Shown one piece after another: positions 22,362 through 35,276 of a stretch of 64,000 nucleotides of DNA; the first letter of the stretch is position 1, and each line of letters opens with the position of its first letter. A program made the translations under genes and the position numbers. Under the pieces are notes generated by a model. It made no database searches. It worked only from the letters and a program-made list of their open reading frames with translations, and was not told the DNA's origin. The stretch comes from Brachionus rotundiformis (taxonomy: Eukaryota; Rotifera; Eurotatoria; Ploima; Brachionidae). The DNA is taken from the NCBI GenBank assembly GCA_016802295.1, contig JAESIW010000090.1, positions 1,350,928-1,414,927 of the forward strand. Reading direction: 5' to 3'.

Positions 22362-25300
22362 TTATTTTTTGTCAACATATTGGCTATTCTGGTCAAGTGG
22401 TTGTAGAAAATTTGAAGGTACTAGACCGCGTTTGCCATTCAGCTCGCCCATGTAGAATCCATCCTCGTCCATGTCGTCATAGACGGTGATTATTTGGCCA
22501 GTTTTGAAGGCCAGCTCGGCATCAGCGTCCATGTTGGGCGACAACGATTGCGGATCGTAGTCGTACAGGGCTATCATGGTCGTGCATTTGGAATATTTGC
22601 CAATGGGCACAAACTGCTGGTCGTGTTTGCCCGGCGACGGCTTGGCGCCTAGTTGTTTGACATTTTTGGCCTTGACCTGCTGCTGTGGAGATTTTTGACT
22701 AAGACTTGTCTTTCGTCTACTCTTCTCTTCGGAGTCGACTATCTTGCTCATAACCTCTTGTTCGTCGGCCTGCACTTCGGACACCATATTGCATGGTATG
22801 AAGCCAGAGCGGCCGTTCGACTCGCCAAAATAAAAGCCGTCCGAGTCCTGTTCGCCCAAAATTTTAATCAGCTGACCTTTCTTGAACGGCAGCTCTTCCT
22901 GGCAGCTGTCCGTATTGGGCGACATTTTAAGCGGATCATAGTCAAACAGTGCTATGAATAGACGGTAGTTTTTGGTGCTTTTTGACTTTGGTTTTGGCTT
23001 GGACGCGCCACCAATGCTGCTGTTTGGCGAGCTTTGTCTTGACGACTTTCTCACACTGTTCGCATTGACCGGTATTGGGTTGGAGCGATTGTTCTCGTAC
23101 AGATCGGCCTCATTGTCCACACTGAGTCGACTGTCGGGCTTTTTTTTCCGACTGACATCGGTCAGCTTGGGCATTTGGCCAATTTGGGCGGGAGCGCGCT
23201 TGGCCGGCTCGGCAGTCGGTCTGTGCAACAGCTGACCATTGGTCACTTCGGCATTTTTTCTTATCTCATCAAGTAAAGCTTTGCTTAATTTGATGCACTC
23301 GCTGTCTTTGGACTCGCTATTGCCGTCCAGACTCAGGGTCCTGACCGTGAGGCTCTTGGCGCCCATCAGAAGCTTAGCGCTAAGTGTGACGCTTGAGCCC
23401 AACGGGTTGAGGATCTGGTGGACCCTTGTGCCGTCAAGATAAATGGAATAGCCGCCTACGGCGATGCCATTTGAGGTCTGATTGGACTGGGTGATCACTG
23501 GATTCCAGGCTAGTCTGACCGCGTCTGGCTCATTGGGCTCCTTGTCTATGGACAGACCGGTCGGTTGTGCGAGGATGCGCGAGGCCAGCGTGCGAAATTC
23601 AATGCTGGCCGCGTAGTTGCTATTGAATTCGTTGGTTTGGTTGTGTATCTGAGCTACAATGGTCACTAGATGACTGGTGTCCGGCAATAGACCTGATAGC
23701 TTGAATTTGTACACCCCGGCCTTCACTGTCCTATGCTCTATGCTGTCTATGGATATTATGTGGCCGAATTGGCTCGAGCTCGGCCACCAGGACACAATAG
23801 CCGAGGTCTGGCTCAAGTTGTGCACGGCAAGGTTCGATGGAGCAAAAGACCGGTCTTAAAAATTTACATTTAAGTTGCTTTTTTTCTATATTCGGGTTTT
23901 GCCAATTTGGCACACCATTCAGTACTTATCAATATTATAAAATATTTATTAAAAGATAAATTTTTATCAAAATTTTATTAATTATAGATTTGTTAGCCTA
24001 GGGGATTTCTCTGATGCATATGTACAATTGATGTTTTTAGTGGAAAATATTTTACCAGTCTTAAAATTTTATTTTGTAAATTTTGTAGATTTGTTTGGCA
24101 ACTTGAAGTGTCATTAATGTTAGAGAAGTTAAATCATAATAAATTGTGATTTAAATCAGGCGTAAAAATTTGTGACTTAAAGATAAAATCTAAATAAACA
24201 GTAAATATAAACGATGCTAATTTGAATAGCTGTAATGGTTATTTTCACGCCGTAACACATTTGGTAAATTCAAATGGTCTGATAAATGGAAAAAATTATA
24301 TTTTAGTTATATCTAATTAATATATGAATAAAAAGAGAAAGAATATGGAAAAATTTTGATAGAAAATCCATCAATGAATTTATGGGCATTTATGTGACAA
24401 TTGGTTAACAAATGTGAAGATTTTACCAATATTACTTTAAAAATTTAACCTAATTTGCGTTGCCAAAATTTTTATTTTGGATTTATTTAATAGTTAACAG
24501 TTACAAACATTTTTAAAGGTATAAAATGGTAAAGAAGTATCTTAAATATTCAAGGCACTTTTTTGTGCAAAATTAAGTATTTACTATTTTTGATGATATC
24601 TTTTGAACTGAGCATCAGACAATTAAGACCTAGGTGGCATTAGAAAGCTAATAAAATTTCCTTCTCAACGACATATTAAACTATATTGGTAAAAATTAAA
24701 TTGATGGTCAAAAATCAAGATTTTTCAAGGAGCATGTAATTGTAACCTATCTATTTTTCCCTAAAATACCCCTCAAATATTTATCATCCTATCTTTCTAT
24801 TTTACTTCTGAATCACTTAAGCTCGGTACAGACAAACAAACAGATGGATAAAAATCCAGATAAAGCATTTTAGCTGAATTTTGGTAAAACCAAATTTATC
24901 TGTACGTACTTGATCCGAAAAGGAGAGTACACTCTTGAGGTTTGGACATGCGGTCCTTTCCAGCAACAGCTTGAATACTAATCCGGTTAGGTACTGATAA
25001 ATCTATTTGGTCAATTACTGCTATTCGTTCCTCATTGCCATTTATTACACTGTGTAGTTCGTTATTGAGAAACAAATTGTAGAAATTAACTTGGACATTT
25101 GTGCCAATATCATTAAGGGGGTTGTAGTCGTAGTCTAAAGAGTGTTCGATTGGCAAGGGTGCACTTGGAGGATCCCAATAGATAAGTAGACTTTTTTCGG
25201 AGCGTTTTTCCACTTTCAGGTTATTGGGATAAGGCAAACCGATCTTGATTTGTTCTTCAACATTTGTTTCTGAAAGATATTGTTTATCACCTTTAGGAAC

Positions 25301-28300
25301 AATGGTCTGCTTTGGTGCCACTATGGCTTGTGGTGCACTCAACAAAAAGTCACTCTTAGCTGAATTTGAGGTTGATTTTAATTTTAAAGCATTATCTTGA
25401 TATTTGACCAATATATCGCCAAGTTTGATATCATGTGTTCTCAATACCTGAGCCAGTTTTGGATTTAAAAGCACATCTTAAATTAGAATTAACAGATATA
25501 ATTATATTAGCCATGCTATAAACATTAGGTACAAATAAATACGAACTAGCAAAGGTCAAGGTTAAATGGGAAGGGTATAAATAGGATGTGTTTTTGAAAA
25601 TAATTATTTCATTTTTTAAATTTTTTATTTTTGGAAAATGGAATAAAAAAGCAGTCACCATAACTCTGCCGATCCGCAGGTCCCAAGCCCTGATGAAAAA
25701 AGAGGAGGGTGGTGGCAGCCACATGCATCGTATGTGCATGTGGTCTTTCACGTAGTCTGCAGAAGAGCTGTATGGCGGGTACATAGGCCTACGGGTCTTT
25801 GTCCAAGTCTTGTCGTATGAGGGCGCCGCTGGCTTCGACCATCTCCCAGTATAGAATCCGAAAGGAGCGAGAATCTGCTGTACAGCTGACCCTCTGCAGA
25901 CAGTACGTAACTTTGGAAGCCTTAAGTTAAGACTTTTAAGTCGCTTGGTTTGTGGTTCCAAGCTAGTCTAAATAGTTGCCGAGTTCGCAGCCTTGTGCTC
26001 GGATGAGTGGCGCTGTTTATGATGAACGTCCCACTGGCTTCTTAGGGAAAGTTAGGGCCGTCATAACTCTGCCAAAGCCGGTCCCAAGCCCGGTTGTGAA
26101 AAGAGGAGGGTGACATTTATTAATTAAATTACTTTTACAATGAGATAGTTTTATCAAGTATACATATAAATTTTCATTAATTTTAGATAAACAAATTAGG
26201 AAATTTGTAATTTTCAATTTATTTAGCATTTAACATAAAAGAGACATTTTCTTTAATTAGCTTTTATATTTTTGCTTATCTTAAGTATAAAAATTTCTAA
26301 AGATAAGGAAAAACAAAAGAATTGTTTAATCAAATAAGTCAAACAAACATTTATCTTTAATTCAATTAAAAGGCACAATTTACCTTTAGGAAGGGATTCT
26401 ATAGTAGCATAAAATGATAATGGGTCGAATTTAACTCGTTCAACAAAATTGGATGGCGTTAGACCTCTTTTGCCATTTAACAACTCGGCATTCAAATAAC
26501 TCTCGTCTTGTCTATCACTCAAGACAAAAATGTAGTCGCCTGCTTTGAGCGGCAACTCCAAAGCCGGATTTTGATTGGGCGAATTTTTCATTGGATCATA
26601 GCTGTACTTACTCAAATACAAATAGTACTTTTCCTCGGCCCAATCTTTCTCGTCACATGCAACACTTTTATCATCACACACCTTGGGCATTACAGGTACG
26701 GTCTGAGAGCTCGAGTTTCTCTTTATCTCATCAAAAATGTTCACATTAATCCCCTGATTCTTGAGCACAGGTCTCGCTTGAACACTCTCTGCCATTTGTA
26801 CAGTCTGATTGCACTTGGTCTCGACATCAATTTTGTCTGTAAGCACAGCTCTATTTTCTGTCTGTTTTACTATCTGATTTGTTTGAGTGGACCGGCTTAG
26901 TCGGTATTTTTCCGAGTCTTTTCTGTATCTCTCAATTGCTTGTTGTTCTATTAGCTCGCGTCTGATCTCCTTGACATGGCTGGTTGGCGATGTCTGGCAT
27001 TCGACAGTGACCGATTGTTTGCCTGGCAGAGTGATTACTTGAAATTGGGACATGTGATTTTGCAGTGGTGATATCACTGGGGACAGCATGGTCTGCTGGG
27101 GTATGGCTATTGAGAGCAATTGTCCGCTCGGGTGTACAAACGGCATATATTGGCCTTTTGGTGAGTTGTTCTGGCTCGGTGCGTGTGACTGATTGGCTTG
27201 GTAGACGGAACAGCCTTGCGAACAATTGGGGCACATTGGCACCAGCCGTTCACGTCTGGCTCTAATCGATTCCAATTCGAGCATTATTTCCTCGTGCTTA
27301 AGAGCTTGTAGCTCGGTCTTTTTCTCCACATCCTTGAGTTTCTCTTCCAATTGATCAATGGTTTCCAAGTGTTCCTTTTTGACCGAGTCGTGCATTTGCT
27401 GAAGTTTTCTGTAGTCGTCCTGTTTTTTTCTAAGCTCATGGGTAACGCTTTCCAAGCTGGTCTCTAAGCTGCTGTGCTTCTCGTTCGAGCCACGTAGCGA
27501 CTTGAGCGTGTTTTCGAGTATGCTAATCTGGGATGTCAAGGTCATGCATTCGGCCTTCTTCGACTCGCACTCGATGGTAATGGTGGTGAGGTTTTTGCGC
27601 AATTGATTGCACTCTTCTGTGATCAGGTCCAGCGATACCAGCCGTCGCTTCGAGTCCGACAACTGCATGCTCAAATCTGTGTTGGAGGCCTTCAGTCCAT
27701 CGACTTGTTGTATCAATGAATTGGTCTTTTTTCTCTCCGATTCGAGCACCTTTTCCAACTGGTAGTACTCTTGTCCTCTCAATTTCAAGTCATTTTGCTT
27801 CAATTAATTTAATATTAATTTTTTGATTAATTAATTAATAAAGAAAAAAAGTTTATAATAAATTTTATTCAAAAAAAGTCAATTTAGTTTATTCTTTGGT
27901 ACAGAAAAGTGCCAATATACCAACAATTTGAAGTTTATGCTCAAATTTTTATCATTTTGCTCTAAAATTGTTTAAATTTAAAAAAGTTTAAACCCAAATT
28001 TAAGAAGAGATAGCGACAGGTTTAAGAGAGGTTAACTAAAAAGAACATTGTTGCTAATTTGCTTGTTGTTCTTTGAGTTTTATAACTTATTGATCGCCTT
28101 TGGAATCTGGACTCTCTTTCAACGATTTAAAAGATCTAAAGGTCTTTATTACACTCTTCTAAGTGGTAAATATTTTCCATTTAAGTACTAAAAACGCGTT
28201 TTTTTCGATTTTTCAAATCTGAACTGTCACCTCAGACCTTGGAAAATGAGACAATTTGACAAAATGTACCAAATACACAAAAGGACATTTAATGGAAATT

Positions 28301-31300
28301 TGGCAAATGTTATGCACTCAGATCAATTACTGAGTAAACTGTCTCTTCATTTCTCTGCAAATTCGTCCATTTGAATAGAATTTTTATCAATTTTTTTAAA
28401 CTAAATAAAAGACTCTCTTTTAGAACGATATTTATTCTCCTATTATATTTGCAAAGTGATTAGCCCCAAAATTAAATTGTTGTTATAAATGGCAAGTTGA
28501 AGTTTATTATCAAATTAAAATGATCATGCTCAAAAATTATTATAAAAATATATTTTTAAATATTTTCGCCTAAAAAAATTTATTGCAGAATCACATTTTT
28601 AAAGTAAACATTCAATGTTTAACTTAATTTTTTATGTCTGCAAATTTCTGCACAAATTTAATGCATGTACAATTTTGCACAATGCTTGATCATGATTTAA
28701 CATGTTCTGCTACACATGAAAATTTGTCTCTGCATTACATTTTGCAATAAACAAAATTCTAAAAAATTAAATAAAAAATAATTTCTGAGCATGATCATTT
28801 TAATTTGATAATAAACTTCAACTTGCCTTATAAATCTTATGTTCAAGTTATTTTCAACCTGTTAGGATCTGATGGTTCGTGGTTATAACATAAATAAAAT
28901 AGGCAAGTTCACATAATAACTTTATTAATAAATGACCACTTCTAGCCTAATAAAGAAAATACTATTTAGTTATTGAGAGAACTACAACATTGTAGAAAAA
29001 TACAGAATATTTTCAGTCATACTAAGTAGACCATAAATGTATTCACAAGTAAATGATGGAGACCCAAAAGCTCAATATAGATGTTGTGAAAATACAAGAT
29101 CTTTTGCTTACAGTGTAAAAATTATCACTTTTCAGAGCAGAGAGATTTTTTAAATTTAAATTATCTGAATCTTGCTGATGTTATTAATTTGAAACATAAA
29201 TAGCGTTATCATCATGACAGATAGTATGTAAGATAGTTAACTTGTATCATTAGTTATTTAGTTTTTGATTTTGATTTTCTTGTTAGATTAGTAAAACTAT
29301 AAACTTTCAGATGATCAAACTTACCAAACTGTTTATCTGAGCATTCAGTATTTTAACTTCATATTCATATCTATCACTATTTTGCAAGTCAACACTGCTT
29401 GTTTTGTTGGCTTTGTGGCGTTTCAAGTCGTCGAGTTCTTTTTCCAAAGTGGTACATTTATTTTTAAACGACTCAATTTTGCCCATTTCAATGTGACACA
29501 AAGACAAGTCAGCATTTAAATTCTCATTTTTAAGAGTCTGATCAGTCAATTGATGCTTTAACTGCTGACAGGTGCTTCTGTTCTCTTCCATTTCATTCCT
29601 TAAACTGCTGATAATGTCTTCGTTCTTGCGCCTAGTCAAATTCAAGCTCTCGAGCTCTTTTTCCATTGATTTTATCTTGCCATCCTTATCACCAATTTCA
29701 TTCTGTTTTGCAGCAAGTTCCTCTTCCAAGTGCGCAATTTTGCTCCTGACTGAAGCTAGCTCATTCTCATTATCGGTCATTTTCTTCCTCAATTTGTTCA
29801 ACTCTTCATCTTTGCTAATCGAATTCGAGCTATACTGATTACACAAATTCAAATTTTCATCATTAAGTATTTTTAATTTTTGCAAATAATTTTCTATTTC
29901 GTTGTCGCGTTGTTTCATCACTTGATCAAGCTCTGACTTTTTTTCACTCAACTGCTGACTAAGATATTCAATCTCGTCCTCATACTTCAAATTCAGGTCC
30001 TTTAAAGTGACTAGTTCTTTTTGAATCTCGTCATTGATGTGCGAGCTATTCCTAAGACTGTTTAGCTCGTCTTCTAAAGCCTTTTTTTCTTCTTCCATTT
30101 TCTTAATCTTCTCGGCTTGTTTTGAATTTAGGAGTGTCATTTTTTCCTTCAGCTTTTCGCGCTCACTCTTTTGCTGTTGTCTCAGAGCGTCGATCTCACC
30201 CTCTAAAATTTGATTGGCTTGTTCTAAAGAGTGAATCTTTTGTTCGTTTTGTTCGTTTAGATCCTGGCTCGAGAGCCTCGATTGCTTTAACGCATCGAGC
30301 TCTGTTCTCAGAGCACTCTCTTTGCTCCGCACCTCTTCCAGTGTATGTTCGTTTTCTTCAAGAATGCGATCCAAGTCTTTGATCCGATTGGTCAATGTGA
30401 TGTTCTCGTCGGTTAGAATATCAAAGTTGAGGCTCATTTTTTCACCCTTACTTTTCAGTGTGTTCAACTCGATCTGTAGTTTTTCGCATTTTTCCTGATA
30501 CTCTAGCAAACTCTGGACTTTTTTTTCTAAATGTTCACTAGTTTCTTTCAATGCTCTGGAATTAGATAGCTCTTTTTCGAGCTGTTTGCACTTTGTCTCA
30601 AAAATGCTCAGTCTTTGTAACTCAATTTTTAAAGCTTGATTAGTTTCAACAAGAGCTGTGTACTGCAGCGGATCTATTTTGTTGGCCTCTTCGGCAGGAC
30701 TGTCCGGCGACCGACTTCGGTAGCTGGTGTTGCGCGATAGAGGAGAGCGTATTTGCTCTGGACGTGACGGGCTAGGGATCTGAGGTAGCTTTTTGTTTCG
30801 CTCATAGACCGGCTCATCTGCATCATATTTGTGACGTTGATCGCTTTGTTGAGAGCTTATGGTCGCTTTAGGATAATTGGCTTTTGGAGAGTTAGCTGCT
30901 GAAGTTCTTGACTCTGTCTTTTGTCTAGTAAGTTGCCCTGTCTTTTGAGCGGTTGCCACATTGCTCTGTTCTGGACCTGATTCTAAATTGGTCGCAAGCG
31001 ACGACGCCGCATTTGCGATTATTTCTTTGGTTTCTGGAAGCCAGTTCGTCTTAAAAATTATCAATTTAGAAATTTAGACTGAGTGATCTATTAAACTTGT
31101 AAATAGGATATTTTCTCGAATTGTATTTAACTTAGTAGAAGCTATTGGAGAAAAGCCTGGAAACATTTGGCTAATCACGCAAATTAGCTTTTATTTTATT
31201 GACCAAAAAAAAGATACATCGTTTTGTGTAAAACTTAATCGTTTAGAAGGCTAAAAAGGAGGACTATGATCCATTCTGAGTGGCCTGAGAACTTTCTCAA

Positions 31301-32576
31301 ATAATATTTTAAATAAACAATCGTTTAGAAAAGAGATTGTTTATTAATTGAGTATGAATCCAAAATCGTGAAAGCGTTAATTACATTTACTTTTAAGAGT
31401 CTTAAAACCGGCCTTATTGACTCTGTCAAATTTTTTATATCAAATATAGCTTAATATATGGCGATAAATCAGGAGTTTTTCTATCTATATAGTACTTTAA
31501 ATAATTTATCAAAAGTAAACTATAACTTTGGTTGATAAATGTGTGTAAATCGTTGGGAAAATTTGTTTATAAAGCTCAAATTATTTTGTATTTAAATTAT
31601 TTGAAAAACATTTTTTTATTTGTATTTTTATTCTTACTTTTTTAAATATAGTAATATAACTTTCAATGTAGAAAATTTAAATAAATAACAATAATAATAA
31701 TATGTTTTTTAATTAAACTTAACTCATGGTAGATGAAATTACAGAGCATTGTAATTCAAGGCTAAATTTATTAAATACCAATCAAACAAAAAATGGGATC
31801 TTGATTTTAAGATTTTAGGAAACCTTTATAAATCCTTAATTGGTTCAGTTTTTGACTATTCGTTCCCATGTGTAAATTCTATTTCTGAAACCAACTTGAA
31901 ACGAATATACCAAGTTAAGCCGTACAGTCTATTTTAAAATTAAAATATGGTACTTCATCTAACATTATCCTAAAAGCCTTAAAAAGACATAAACTTCATA
32001 CTGTCTCGAAACGACTTTTTGAATTGAGTGAAAGATACATCGGGAAAGGACTGGCTAATTATGTTCCTCGGGCGGTAGACAAGTTAGTAAATACAAAGCA
32101 GGTCTCGAATCAAGGTCATTAGAAAACTCGACTCCATTGTGTAATTGCTAGACAGAAAAATGCATGTTTTGCATTATTGCATTAGACATGATTCATGAAT
32201 TTTGTTTTATTTTTGTAAATAAATAATTTGAAAGGATAATTTTTGATTGAAATACAAGTAATTTTCTTCTTATTGTGGTTCCTTCTATTTGAGAATATTT
32301 GATATATTTTTTACAGGACAATAGAACAACCTAAGTTTAAAATTATTCCTCAACTTCGTTGACTCTTGTTCGGAGAGAAAGCTTTTCTATCTTGCCTTGA
32401 GCCTTTTTTAATAAAAAATAAGATCTGTGAAAATGACTGAAAACACCAAACGCAATTTGGCATTAATAAAGTGGAAATACGCAGTTTCCCAATTTACTTT
32501 AGCTCAAATATTTCCACATAAACAACTTAAAATTTAATATTATTTAAATAAAAATTTAAAAAAACCGACTCTAGTT

Positions 32577-32611
<35 letters not shown>

Positions 32612-32716
32612 TGGAGATAAAAAACTTAAGTGAACACTTACTTGACTGATATTTTTAATCTTAGATCCAATATTGTTGATGGACGAATTTTCTTTAAACT
32701 CTTTAAAGAAATTCAT
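22362..32716 (-). CDS. RIMBP: RIM-binding protein (presynaptic scaffold)
   Basis: Active-zone scaffold that links RIM and voltage-gated Ca2+ channels through SH3 domains. Exons by my model: 32716-32642, 31049-29325, 27797-26384, 25476-24910, 23854-22362. Phases agree and give about 1757 aa (human TSPOAP1 is about 1860, RIMBP2 about 1050). Domains in order: basic/Ser-rich N-terminus; long coiled coil (about residues 160-780); SH3-1 near 995-1060 (LSKYSYDP..ALELPLKAGDY..GLTPSNFVE); three fibronectin III domains (about 1140-1440); SH3-2 (ALFDYDP..LPFKKGQ..GFIPCNMV); SH3-3 (ALYDYDP..AFKTGQ..GLVPSNF). The SH3-FN3x3-SH3-SH3 order is diagnostic. First-exon donor CAA|GTAAGT and second-exon donor TTG|GTAAGT match consensus. 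Introns carry repeats at 25659-26113, 28491-28985 and 31250-32612. The start exon is the least certain part. Confidence 0.9.
25659..26113 (+). mobile_element. Retroelement 3'-end repeat, family E, copy 1 with partial tandem unit
   Basis: 25786-26113 is almost identical to 35574-35905 and is markedly less AT-rich than its surroundings. Both end in CCGGTCCCAAGCCCGGTTG, then GAAAAGA.GAGGGTGACATT. A second, diverged terminal unit (GTCCCAAGCCCTGATG, then GAGGAGGGTG) occurs at 25659-25712, so this copy is head-to-tail. The ending resembles conserved 3' termini of non-LTR retrotransposons and their SINEs. It lies in a RIM-BP intron, antisense to the gene. Confidence 0.65.
28491..28827. mobile_element. 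MITE with 41-bp terminal inverted repeats and 8-bp TSD
   Basis: The element starts GGCAAGTTGAAGTTTATTAT and ends with the exact reverse complement; the inverted match covers about 41 bp. TTATAAAT flanks it on both sides (28483-28490 and 28828-28835). An 8-bp duplication points to the hAT superfamily or a relative. 337 bp, non-coding, in RIM-BP intron 2. A degraded copy in opposite orientation lies at 55641-55929. Confidence 0.85.
28860..28985 (+). mobile_element. Solo-LTR-like repeat, family D, copy 2
   Basis: TGTTAGGATCTGATGGTTCG, then ATAACTTTATTAATAAATG and CCACTTCTAGCCTAATAAAG. Closest to the copy at 52439-52545. It lies 32 bp from the 28491-28827 MITE. Confidence 0.55.
31250..31325 (+). 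repeat. Interspersed repeat, family H, copy 3
   Basis: GGAGGACTATGATCCATTCT then GAGTGGCCTGAG is a diverged match to 4130-4200 and 13145-13215. In RIM-BP intron 1. Confidence 0.45.
31790..32312 (+). mobile_element. LINE remnant in RIM-BP intron 1
   Basis: Forward translation across small frameshifts gives LIGSVFDYSFPCVNSISETN, KLKYGTSSNIILKALKRHKL and ELSERYIGKGLANYVP, the C-terminal part of a CR1-like reverse transcriptase. It is followed by a probable 3' UTR with a family-I repeat (32222-32312). Stops and frameshifts make it non-functional. Confidence 0.65.
32576..32612 (+). repeat. ATTT microsatellite next to the RIM-BP exon-1 donor
   Basis: About nine TTTA units end about 30 bp from the first splice donor (32641) of RIM-BP. 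On the coding strand it reads TAAA repeats just inside intron 1. Confidence 0.9.
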
Positions 32717-33130
32717 GGTTGCTTATTATCTAGGCTTAGATCAGGCGTACTACTTTGCTCCATGTCTTCATTGTTCATAAATCTAAAATTAAAAAAATAA
32801 CACTAGCAAACAAGTATCAAATAACCATCAAAAGCAATGATGGTACTGATGATTAGGTCTTAAAAATTATTAGATAAAATAACTAAAATATTTCTTGTCA
32901 TCTAAATTATGATTTTGTTTAATTGAGACGGGGCTCGTGGCTCCCCTAGTACGCGATTGTGATCAAATATAAGAATTTTTTTGTTATTTTTTTAGACATA
33001 ATTTCAAATCAAAACTGCTATTGATCGATATTTAAGACATAAAAAATTATAATTGTCAACTGAGGTCTGGTAAAGAGGGAAATGATCACTGATGACAAAA
33101 TGCCAATTTAATCTAATTTTTGAACATAGC

Positions 33131-33469
33131 ATGGATTTGTATGCCGATAACGCGAGATCGCTTATGGCGAATAATCAGCAGTTAGCTGGCAAATTTTACC
33201 AAAAAGGTCTTGAGCTGGCGATTAGCCGCCAAATAGCTCAAGAGTCTAATGAGACAAATGTTGAAAATTTTAAACTACGGCACTATTCAAGCTTTGCTAG
33301 CATCTGGCTAGTCATATCACTAGTCCTGCTATCATTCAACATTCAACTCTTTCAATCACTAATTATCAATATATTTGACTTTTTTTATCTTAAATATCTA
33401 GCAATTAGTCTAATCAATTTGTTTAATCAAATTTTATGCTTTGATACGCCAGAAATTATTCTGTACTGA
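33131..33469 (+). CDS. Candidate small two-helix membrane protein
   Basis: Open frame of 112 aa from ATG 33131 (an upstream in-frame ATG at 33092 would give 125 aa). The first about 40 residues are helical and polar (MDLYADNARSLMANNQQLAG, then KFYQKGLELA), slightly reminiscent of an MIT or TPR helix. Two hydrophobic stretches follow (SFASIWLVISLVLLSFNIQ and a longer F/I/L-rich region). It lies 415 bp from the RIM-BP start and is divergent from it. I do not recognise the family. Frame length and N-terminal composition favour coding, but a chance frame in AT-rich DNA is possible. Confidence 0.35.
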   Translation: MDLYADNARSLMANNQQLAGKFYQKGLELAISRQIAQESNETNVENFKLRHYSSFASIWLVISLVLLSFNIQLFQSLIINIFDFFYLKYLAISLINLFNQILCFDTPEIILY

Positions 33470-35276
33470 GAGTATATTTTTGACAGCTCAGTACCTTTTT
33501 TATTTCTGGCTCAAATAAGCTCTAAATTAGCCTAAATAGGTATATATGATAAGTGTTTGTCGCATATGGAGTGTTTAAGAAACAGGAACTAGTTGTCACA
33601 AGAACGCTTTTATTTTATTGATTAAAGAACAAACATCATAGCTTGCTCGTAAGTCTAATTTGTTTAAATATTTGTTTAATTTATTTTTTTTGAGTAAGAC
33701 AAAATTTTGGACATGTCACAAGCACAAAATTGCAAACATTCACATGTATTCACAGATCATTGAAATAATTTACATCTTGTGCTCTCGGGGACACTTTTTA
33801 TTCACGACTTATTTAACCAATTAATCCTCTTTTAAATTAAAAAAATATATTTACTTATCTTATATTATTTTAATAAAATAATTAAATTACTGCTTGAGTC
33901 TAATTTTGTGAGATTGATGTAAATATTTGAACATTTTTTGTAGGAACTGGTGAACGTCATTCAAAAGTCAATATTAATATTTATTGAAATATCAAAAGGA
34001 GAAAAAATAGTAGATAATGGTCGATGCAACAAATATGACACTTAATATTAATTTAATTTAAACATCAAAATAAACAACTTGATAAGCTATTGATTTTTAT
34101 ACCAAAATGCTTTAACGTCATGTAATTAGACTTATCTTCCACTATAATCAATGTCATATTTAATAACTATTTGAAATAAAATTTTAAGAAAGATTAAATT
34201 TATTCTTTATTTTTGTTGGCAGACATAAACTTTCTGTCTAATGAGACAACACTGATAATTAGCTTTCTATTGATTTTTTGTAATTTACAAATATCTGAAA
34301 TTGGACAACTTTGTTTAAAATTCACCAAAGTACAATTTTTGATCAAATTTCTGTCCAACTATTTATTCATAATAGATAAAATACATTATTTCCTATTATT
34401 TTTTCATTACTTTTCTTACACTAGTCACACTGGAAGTGAATCTTTTGTTTAAATTGGAGTCAATTGAGTCAGCAGAGACACAGCATGACACCTTATATTC
34501 ACTAAAGAAATTATCACTTTTAAAAAGTTCAATTCTTATTATGCTTATCTTTAATAATTACTATTTAGCTTATAAAAAGAGTCTGCTAAATCATATTAAG
34601 TGTGTTTAAATATATTTAAAGGAAATTTTCTGATTAAATATTTAAATTATAAAATAAAGAACTTTTTAAATAGATTAAATATTTGAATGACTTAATTTAA
34701 TGAGTAATTATATAAAATTTAGATCGCATGAATTGCCTGAGCGCGTAATTACTATAGAGAAAATTAATGACTTAAGATTACAGTTATTAACATTTTCGGA
34801 ATATATTCTTTAATTATTAATTTAAAATTGTTAGCTAAGTGTAAACCAATTTCTAGACTTGGTAATGAATTGTCATTTAAATTTATTAACAAGGTATTAA
34901 ATGGTGTCTGAGTAGAAAGAAAATCCGACAAATAAATAATCAATTATGAATGTAGATTTCCGACAAAAATAAATAATTAAAAAGAATGGAAAATATTTAT
35001 TTGCATAGACATTGTATAAACATAATAAGACAAAGTCTGTTAGAATCCATGTCCGTTCCAGGCATTATAAATTAATTTTTTTAGTTAAAAGAAAATTTTG
35101 TGGTTTATCATGGGACTTTTTGATAAAAATTACCGAAAAATTCTGGTCATGTGGGATTTTTCAATAGGATCAAATTATCAATTCAAATCTTCTGACTCAT
35201 TTAAAGTTATCTGGTCAACTAATTTTACAAATTAATTAAGAAATAAAATTCTCACAAACTAAATCACGGGGTTGAC
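33470..35276. other. Intergenic, repeat-bearing
   Basis: No gene supported. 33955-34055 (CGTCATTCAAAAGTCAATAT ... AATGGTCGATGCAAC) matches 46681-46790 as an interspersed repeat (family F). The frame at 34213-34452 is F/I/L-rich with no domain. Confidence 0.5.

Noticed and set aside
25680..25712. Hammerhead ribozyme (CTGATGA core)
   Set aside because: CTGATGA is present, but the required GAAA/GAAAC box with a proper stem II and the cleavage-site stem are not found at the expected positions.
25431..25961. Reverse ORF of 176 aa (and its copy at 35546-35749)
   Set aside because: It lies entirely over the family E repeat and a RIM-BP exon edge. The translation has no family resemblance, and the repeat ends like a retroelement 3' UTR.
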